Source: Symsagittifera roscoffensis (lineage: Eukaryota; Xenacoelomorpha; Acoela; Convolutidae). From it: DNA of 64,000 nucleotides. The notes beneath the pieces are model-generated. The model saw only the letters and a program-made list of their open reading frames with translations, made no database searches and had not been told where the DNA came from. Below, piece by piece: positions 57,627 through 64,000 of this stretch. The stretch spans positions 40,522,530-40,586,529 of the forward strand of contig NC_087064.1 in assembly GCF_963678635.1 (NCBI RefSeq), read 5' to 3'. The translations under genes and the position numbers were made by a program. Every line of letters begins with the position of its first letter. The first letter of the stretch is position 1.

Positions 57627-58382
57627 TAGCCAATTGCGAATCAAAGAGAAATATACAATACTTAATAATACATCTCTTGCAACATTTTTTCAAAAGTTAT
57701 TCAAACAACCCCCATTTTTCTAATTTTTTTTACGTACTATGTAATCAACAACAAAAATATGTATTTCATAAATCATGTACAACAATATTAAACCAATCAA
57801 AACACACATTAACTTTATTCGTCTGATCTTGAATTCTAGCCATTTCATAAGTTATTAGAGAACCAGTTTCATCCATCGAAAGCGCTTAAGATACAAACAC
57901 AGATATAATAGCGCTGCTTAATTATATTTACATAATAACTCACCATTTAAATTTACACTACCATGAGGACTCTTACGATATTGTGAAACAAATGCAACAT
58001 TTCACCATACACAAGAAACAGCATTTAGAGTTAAAAAGTTTTTGAAATTTATGGACAATCAACAATAATTCTTAATAAAAAATTATTTATTAATAATATT
58101 ACAGGTGATACAAAACGGAATACAGATCATTTCACAAAGATCCCCTATTTCAAATCAACATTTCAAATCTCAAAACATAACAATCAACAACAACAAGTTT
58201 TAACAGTGAAATTTTCAACACTCTCATATCAATCAACAAGAATTTGAGCAATTAGCAGAAATATTATTATAATACCCAATTGTTTATGCCACATCTTTTT
58301 TTTAAGTTGGAAAAATACATTCATCACTACGGTTTCTACTCAAATTTGACACAACTTTCAAGAAACAACGCGCAAATAAAGT
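57627..58382 (+). other. decayed protease-RT interval
   Basis: Short fragments in different frames only. Nothing could be aligned by eye apart from its position between protease and RT. Confidence 0.4.
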
Positions 58383-59055
58383 ACAAATTCACTTACAAGG
58401 AAAGTAAGCAGACAACTAGACATTCTTGAACAAAAGGAAATCATCTCCCCAGTAAACAAAGATAAACAACCCAAAAAAATAGTTCATCATCCCCGACATT
58501 ATTCTCGCTAAAGGCGAATCACTAAAAACGTTCTAGATGCAAATATCTGTATTCCCTAATTGATGAAACAAAATGAAATTGGCCTACAAAACCAATACAA
58601 ACAATTCTCACAAAAATAAATGGACACTCAAAACAGATTAATTGATTCTGCGTCATTAGTAATCAAAAAGTCTACCACTGCCGCTATAAATAGCGCCAAA
58701 AATCAAAAGTCATTAGACAAACAACCACGTCGAATAGTTCGATTTAATAATGGAAATCAACAATGCGAACTCAATAGACAGTTCTATGGTATATCCATAA
58801 AACCAGCAGCTTTTTTCAGCTTCTGTGAGAAGAACCTTTATACCACTAGTTCTCAGCAAAGTTTTTATTACGTATTTAGACGCTGTTTTAAAACAAGCAC
58901 TAACAAAGCACGAAACAATTAAATTTTTAGATAAATATCACCAAACCTTGTAAAAAGAAAACAGGAAAACAGCCACAGATAAATCACATTTTTTCTTTCC
59001 TCGTGTAAATATCCTTGGACACATTATTGAAGGCACCAGAATCAATCCTTAAAAT
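58383..59055 (+). pseudogene. pol: reverse transcriptase remnant
   Basis: RT landmarks occur in order. They are RQLDILEQKEIISPVNKDKQ (the finger strand before the first motif) and, after one stop, NVLDANICIP with the first palm aspartate at 58536-58538. Then comes QFYGISIKPAAFFSF in the 100-codon frame 58620-58922, and VFITYLDAVL at 58861-58890. That is the Y-x-D-D box with Ala in place of the second Asp (58882-58884). HFFFPRVNILGHIIEGTRIN follows near 59000, the conserved thumb-side strand. At least three frame changes. Catalytically dead. Confidence 0.75.
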
Positions 59056-59089
59056 CGTGAATCGATGCAATCCTTGTACTTCAACCACC

Positions 59090-59515
59090 ATCGAACATCA
59101 TAGACAATAGAACAACAAAAATGCTTTGACGACATAAAAACCATCCTCACAGAACCGTCTCAAAGACAATTCCATATCCAGATGAACCATTCTACGCTAT
59201 GTGCAATGCTTTCAACTTTGGAATTGGCGCAGCATTTTTGTAATCACATAAAAGTACAAACAAACTGAACCCAATATCTCCAAAGTTTAGAATTTTTACA
59301 CAAGCAGAAGTCAGACTCTCTATTCTCTTTAGAGAATGTACAACCAAGATATAAACATTACAAGAATATGAATTTTTAATTCTTGGATCAAAAAATCCAG
59401 CAGTTTTATTCACCGATCTAAAACCTACACATAGTTGGGACAGCAAGCAAAAACCTTGCCTTACCAGATACTCTCAGTCGTAACACACTACCTGAACTAA
59501 GAACACAATAAATAT
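59090..59515 (+). pseudogene. pol: RNase H domain remnant
   Basis: Reads QQKCFDDIKTILTEP near 59110, then HFCNHIKVQTN, LQSLEFLHKQKSDSLFSLEN, ILGSKNPAVLFTDLKPTHSW near 59380, and NLALPDTLSRNTLPEL at 59447-59495. These correspond to the connection and RNase H strands of Ty3/gypsy pol: Q-x-x-F-x-x-I-K, the F-T-D-x-K-P-x strand and the A-D-x-L-S-R end. Several stops interrupt it. The F-T-D-x-K-P part is the piece repeated three times in the element at 38-43 kb. Confidence 0.7.
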
Positions 59516-60464
59516 CAGTTTACCACAGAATAAAAAACTCTTTCTCGCAAAAGACGCAACATCGCCACGATTATAATGTAATTATGCAGTAAGAACGGAC
59601 TCTGACGCAAAACAAATAAACACCTTCGAACATTTTCTATTATATCTCCATTGTCAAAAAAAATCACTATGAAGTAGATTTAGTAGAAAAAATTACATTT
59701 AAGCCAATGCCATATTCATCATCGTTGAAAAATAGTAGACAACAAAAAACACATAAACAAAATCACAACGCGATAAATCATTGCCACTAATCGAAAAGCA
59801 AAATCTCAGAGAAACCATAACTTTGCCAGGCCCTCCCAATTTTACTCAAATCAAATGCGATCAATAGGAAAGTTAAATTACAACACACCTTAGCCAATAT
59901 ATCCCTTTCAAAAGAAGAATTAAAATTTTTTTCTTCCAAATACAGAAACAATGACACTTAGGATTTTAAAAAGTAATCAAAATTTTGACGCTGTCATCCG
60001 ACAACCTAATCTTTGGCTCAAATAAAAAACAAAATATCACAAAACCCATATCACAAAAATCGAAAATAAAATCTTTTTCCGATATTTCTGTAAATTTAAC
60101 ATTACAAGAATAAAATAAAAAACTGACCTCCTAGAAAACCACTCACAAGACGCGAAGGTACCTTGTCTACCACTAAGCTTAATCCCTAATTGCATTTCAC
60201 CTTTCACACTCATTGTATACAAAAGGACATGCATGTTCAGAAAAAAGCATGTTCAAATTACACTCAAAACTTTTAGTTTCCAAATGCACCAGTTTGGATA
60301 ACACTTTTGCAATGATTCCACAATATGGCATTATAACAAACCTTTCCCGCACCAAAAGCAATTAGTGAAAAAACAAGACTTTAAACGACAAAGTAAGTAA
60401 TTCAATCACAGAATTTTGACTAACACCAAAGGCCCTATAGCAAGCGCCTCCCAAGCAAATTTGT
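59516..60464 (+). other. decayed RNase H-integrase interval
   Basis: The integrase zinc-binding region should lie here, but no H-H-C-C pattern could be followed through the frame changes. Fragments only. Confidence 0.4.
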
Positions 60465-61159
60465 ATTTAACGGTATTGTTGATGCATTTAAATATTATGT
60501 AGCACTCATTACTGTACCTCCTTGTAATACTTATTATGCTTACACAACGATTTACGAACACTGGATAGCATAGAAACCCTTGCTATAGACCATGGCACAG
60601 AAAAAATAAATAATCAAATCATTACATTATGTCCTTTTTATAATATTGAACATAAACATTGCATGCCCCATGGACAAATGGACTAGTTGAAAAGTTGAAA
60701 CGCTCACTACAAGAAAACCTCAGATGTATAATAAATGGAGATGATGACCGAATGTTCAACAGGGGTAAAAAAATGTTCCCATAAACATATGACTCTCAAA
60801 TCACAACAACATTTGGACTATCGCCGTATGAAATGATTTTTAATCAAAGAACAAGTGAACCAATAATTTTCACAGCAAACTCATCAAAAAACGCACAAGG
60901 TTACTGTCAAACTACTAAACATTCAGTTTGTCACAATTCACCATCAGATAAATCATTTTCACCATCCAAAAATTTTGAAACAAGACCCTGGTACACATAC
61001 AGAATGGATTTTAAACAGAGACAAAAACCTAATGAAGTTCATCAAAAATTGCACAAAAATTATTGCAAAGACAAAATTTTCAAACTCAAATCAGTTCAAG
61101 AATTACACCGTCATTCAACCAAAAAATGGGAAAATTTGTTTCCATCCCAAACTTTATAA
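60465..61159 (+). pseudogene. pol: integrase remnant with D, D and E visible
   Basis: Three pieces in three frames. The first is NGIVDAFKYYVALITVPPCN with the first Asp at 60481-60483. The second is IDHGTEKINNQIITLCPF with the second Asp at 60588-60590. The third is HAPWTNGLVEKLKRSLQENL with Glu at 60689-60691, followed after one stop at 60782 by TTFGLSPYEMIFNQR. The spacing and the P-W-x-N-G-x-x-E-K-x-x-R-x-L and S-P-x-E-x-x-F motifs are those of Ty3/gypsy-type integrases, whose DDE acids bind the catalytic metals. The last frame runs on for about 100 codons of basic sequence (KFIKNCTK region), then stops. Confidence 0.8.
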
Positions 61160-62660
61160 TTCAAAAAAAATCTCCATTTCACATACCATTTCAAATGATC
61201 AAAAATTCTACAGATGTCACATATAAACTTATCGGCCAACATAAAAAATGAAAATAACAACAACGAAATAACCTTTTACCATACTACCCAAAAGAATACG
61301 CATTTCGCGAAACAGTACAATTATACACCTTCACAGGGGACTAAAAAATCTTGGAAACACTATAGAAAAATACTACAACAGCAATCACAAAACTTCAGTC
61401 CTTTATCACCAACGCCTGAGAAAACTCAAAACGAAACCACCGAAAACTCCCAAAAACATATTGTTCTAAAACAACGATAAATAGTTCAAGTATTTCAAAG
61501 AATTCAAATAATTCGAATGGTTCAAAATCATCGTAAACTCCAGGAGAAACTTCTAATACCGGAAATAAAAAAAAACCCAAACAACGTCAATCATCTCGTC
61601 TTAGAAATCAACCAAGAAAAGAAAACAAAACCCTTATTCCGCAATCTATAATACTAAAGAAAGTAGAGTTTCGGAAACCCCCTTGATTAAATAGATACAC
61701 CCATCATTTTCTTACTAGAATATAAAAAAGTCTAAATAAAAACAATCATTTTCGCTCTTTAATTAAGTAGTTCAAAATCAGCCAATCAAAAAGGTTTGAT
61801 CTCACCGCATTTATTTTCAAGCTCCACCACTATATTAAGCCGATATATCTCCAACTTGAACTAGATCTAAAACTAAAATTTAAAGACCTCCAGGTCGAAA
61901 ATAAGCAGTACTTTGATATTTGACACTTTAAAAACAAATCAAAAAGTTGCAACCCTCTTTTATCAATCAAAACAAAAAAAAACAATATTGTCTTAGTTTA
62001 TACCCCGCATGTCTTCAAAAAAATTAAATATGCCATAAGACAAAATTCAACATAATCATTTAGCATAAAGACTTGATAACTCCGAAAAACCCCTAACCAT
62101 CCAATAAGTAACAACAAGAACTAGGAAGTTAACACCCAAAACACCCAGACTTCCCTTCACCAAAAACTCTCCATTAACAACCCATTTGTCAAAATAAATT
62201 CGCCCACTCTGGGATCCCACTTCCAAAAATTAAAAAATATTTCGACGAAACATATCCTTTTTTAAATGTTTCTTTCCAACTCAGTTTAACAAATTTAAAT
62301 AATCATTTCAACTCTTCTACCAATTTTTTCAACACTTTTAAAACTTCATTTTATCTCATCATTGACTTTTTCGAAATTGCGATTCTCCTTTTTCTAGTTT
62401 TTGGCAGCTTTTTTAAAAAAATTTTATTTTCCCAAAAAAATCTACCTCTCTCTCTTAAAATCATTGACCATCGATTCAGGTATGTAACTTAAACAATTTC
62501 ACAAATAGTACCTCACCTTTCTTGTTTGCCTAATTTAAACAATTCTCTAATGCTTTAAGAAAGTAAAAATCACCTTCACATTCGCAACAATTTTTTAAAT
62601 CATTTTTACAGAAGAATTTTTTAAAGAAAACAATTCTAAGTGAATCAAGGTATGCAACGA
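61160..62660 (+). other. pol-env linker, single copy of the segment triplicated at 38-43 kb
   Basis: Ser/Thr/Asn-rich broken frames (SPTPEKTQNETTENSQ near 61400). Next come the block TTGAACTAGATCTAAAACTA and CAGGTCGAAAATAAG near 61855-61910, and CTTCACCAAAAACTCTCCAT near 62155. They correspond to TTGAACTAAAACTGTAAAT, TTCAGGTCAAAAACAAC and CTTCACCAAAGTGTCCCTAC in the triplicated segment. Similarity is partial and based on order. Confidence 0.5.
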
Positions 62661-62670
62661 TGTTTCAAAT

Positions 62671-63110
62671 TTGCTAATCCACACCCCATTTAGAAGGAAT
62701 CCCCACTTTAAGAAGGACCCACTTTATCCCAAGATCCCGCGACAACACCGTAAACACCCACATCAAGCCAGACAAATCAACACCAAACATCAGCACGTAT
62801 CTCATTTACACCAAATCCATACACGTTCGAAGAAAAACGACCACTTTTATCTAAACCTTTAATACCAGTCATTCGTCAAGCACCCCTAAGTGAACCACAT
62901 TACGAGCCAACACTCCAACAAGCCAAAACCAGAATTTAACAACTACAATAGACAGACAAATTATTTACCTCCCACGAAATCGAAATCTCACTTCAATATA
63001 CCCTCATCCCCATCATCGACCACTCTAGATCTCTCACGTATTATAAAAGAAGAACTTTCACTAAAGAACTAGAAGAACTAAAAGAAGAACTAGAAGAACT
63101 TTCACTAACG
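62671..63110 (+). pseudogene. pre-env region with basic and Glu-rich fragments
   Basis: A frame with ISFTPNPYTFEEKRPLL near 62795-62845 matches the ENPYTFKERQ string that ends each triplicated segment in the other element. This is followed by an EELEELKEELEEL-type repeat near 63050-63100, encoded by a run of (ACTAGAAGA)n-like DNA. Decayed. Confidence 0.45.
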
Positions 63111-64000
63111 AAAAACACTTACTTTGGCGCAATCCACTACGAGATTCATCTTGATATGAAAGTAGATAAAACAAAAAATAAAATTTTTCAAGAAAGATCA
63201 CTCTCCATTTATGTGAACTCGAAAGAAGACAAATATCTCAATCAGTCGCTTAAGCAGTATTTAAAAAACCCACGGAGGTTGCATATTATCAGACAACTGC
63301 TCCAATTTCATTGACTATGGAGAAAGCATTCTTTGGTGTTACACCTGCACTCAGAAAACTTCATCACTATATGTTTTTTAAGACAAAAATGATACCAGCG
63401 AATCCCTATATTTTATGAAAAAAGTGCACTTTGTAGAAACACTACCAGGACGCACATATTTTTGGAAAACTGCTGTCCCGTGTGGATCTGAAAAGAGGGA
63501 TAACGTAGTACAGCTTTAATGTCACCCTTAAAAACTTTTCACCCGAGAGTATACGCGCGCGCAATTGCTCATAAACCAAACATAAGCCTAAAAACAATAG
63601 ACATTTACTCGAGAATCGACATAAATCATCACATTCGAACACAACAATTTACAGTACAAAAACAATCAATCGAACAAAATGTACGAAAACTAGCTGAAAC
63701 AGCACGCTTCTTCGATATCTATAGACACGACCGTAGCGGTTACTATAAGATATGAAAGACCACGTTTATCTTAACGGTGAAGAATACCGTCCACAGGATA
63801 TTTCACCAAATATTATCTAGTTTTGTGAATCTAGTTTTTCTAGGATGACTCTACCATATCTTAGAAGGACTGAATATGTTATACGCAAAGTTTAGTTTTA
63901 CTGAATTTCTCTTTCCCTTATTAAGACAAGGGAAAGAGAAACCAGACACAATAAATTTTTGAAGACACAAATTTCGAGTTCTATAACACAAGTGCAATAC
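63111..64000 (+). pseudogene. env: env-like remnant, cut by the window end
   Basis: Starts with TYFGAIHYEIHLDMKVDK near 63119, which pairs with YHYDIHIDMKLDF at about 44870 in the other element. Further on are LKTIDIYSRIDINHHIRTQQ, VRKLAETARFFDIYRHDRSG (frame 63519-63755), and VYLNGEEYRPQDISPNI near 63760-63815, pairing with LNGEKIRPQDF at about 45600. The two anchor strings are 640 and 730 bp apart in the two elements, so both descend from the same gene. Stops interrupt it. The membrane end is outside the window. Confidence 0.55.

Larger units (their letters stand above)
50430..64000 (+). mobile_element. Ty3/gypsy-like retroelement with gag, pol and env relics, right end outside the window
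   Basis: It starts GGGAACCAGTTTAAAAC with the same terminal/leader sequence as at 9.25 and 36.6 kb. In order follow gag (three partial copies of its 3' part), a retropepsin-like string, RT, RNase H, integrase with all three catalytic acids visible, a linker, and the beginning of env. Every domain is broken by stops or frameshifts. It is antisense to the LRP2BP-like gene and lies just upstream of its last two exons. Confidence 0.8.

Noticed and set aside
57372-57644. 90-codon minus-strand frame
   Set aside because: It is the antisense shadow of the gag-pol junction frame on the plus strand.

Overview
The window is AT-rich animal DNA, most likely from an invertebrate. Supporting signs are genes split into small exons with GT-AG splice sites, a Sel1-repeat gene of the LRP2BP type, BEL/Pao and Ty3/gypsy-type retroelements (the latter with an env-like gene), and a protein-primed family-B DNA polymerase relic of the Maverick/Polinton type. 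I cannot name the species. Host coding sequence is a small minority; nearly everything else is decayed mobile DNA or satellite. No rRNA, tRNA or CRISPR array was seen.

Layout: 1-2.35 kb holds the 3' end of an unrecognised host gene on + (terminal exon 1404-2144, poly(A) signal 2322-2327). A MITE-like inverted-repeat element follows (3154-3800), then a decayed BEL/Pao element on - (5092-8248: gag, zinc knuckle/protease, start of RT, RNase H-like part, terminal DUF5641 domain). At 9.25-10.27 kb lies an orphan copy of the terminal/leader region of a Ty3/gypsy-like family that recurs at 36.6 and 50.4 kb.

From 10.27 to 34.43 kb is a satellite array of about 1.25-1.36 kb units. Each unit carries a cassette of about 30-bp subrepeats beginning GAC and ending GC. 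The array shows two unit length classes, a 3.9-kb higher-order duplication, a 1.36-kb near-identical duplication, two small inversions and a GC-rich 29-bp minisatellite near its right end. It is interrupted at 27.28-31.75 kb by a 4.46-kb insertion whose only recognisable gene is a broken DNA polymerase with motifs A, B and C still readable; an 11-bp satellite sequence flanks the insertion on both sides.

From 34.9 to 64 kb there is one orphan exon candidate (34947-35062), a TIR element (35284-36211), and two Ty3/gypsy-like elements in the same orientation (36594-49328 and 50430 to beyond the window). Between them sits a 1.1-kb island with the last two exons of an LRP2BP-like gene on the - strand (50023-50194 and 49409-49589). 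The first element has lost nearly all of pol, carries a segment in three tandem copies, and has an env-like relic followed by unexplained post-env reading frames. The second keeps gag (its 3' part repeated three times), protease, RT, RNase H and integrase relics and the start of env, all broken by stops and frameshifts.

Nothing here looks like an intact autonomous element. Family names come from motif recognition by eye; no alignment or database search was run, and repeat boundaries are accurate to roughly 10-30 bp unless a splice or codon position is given.
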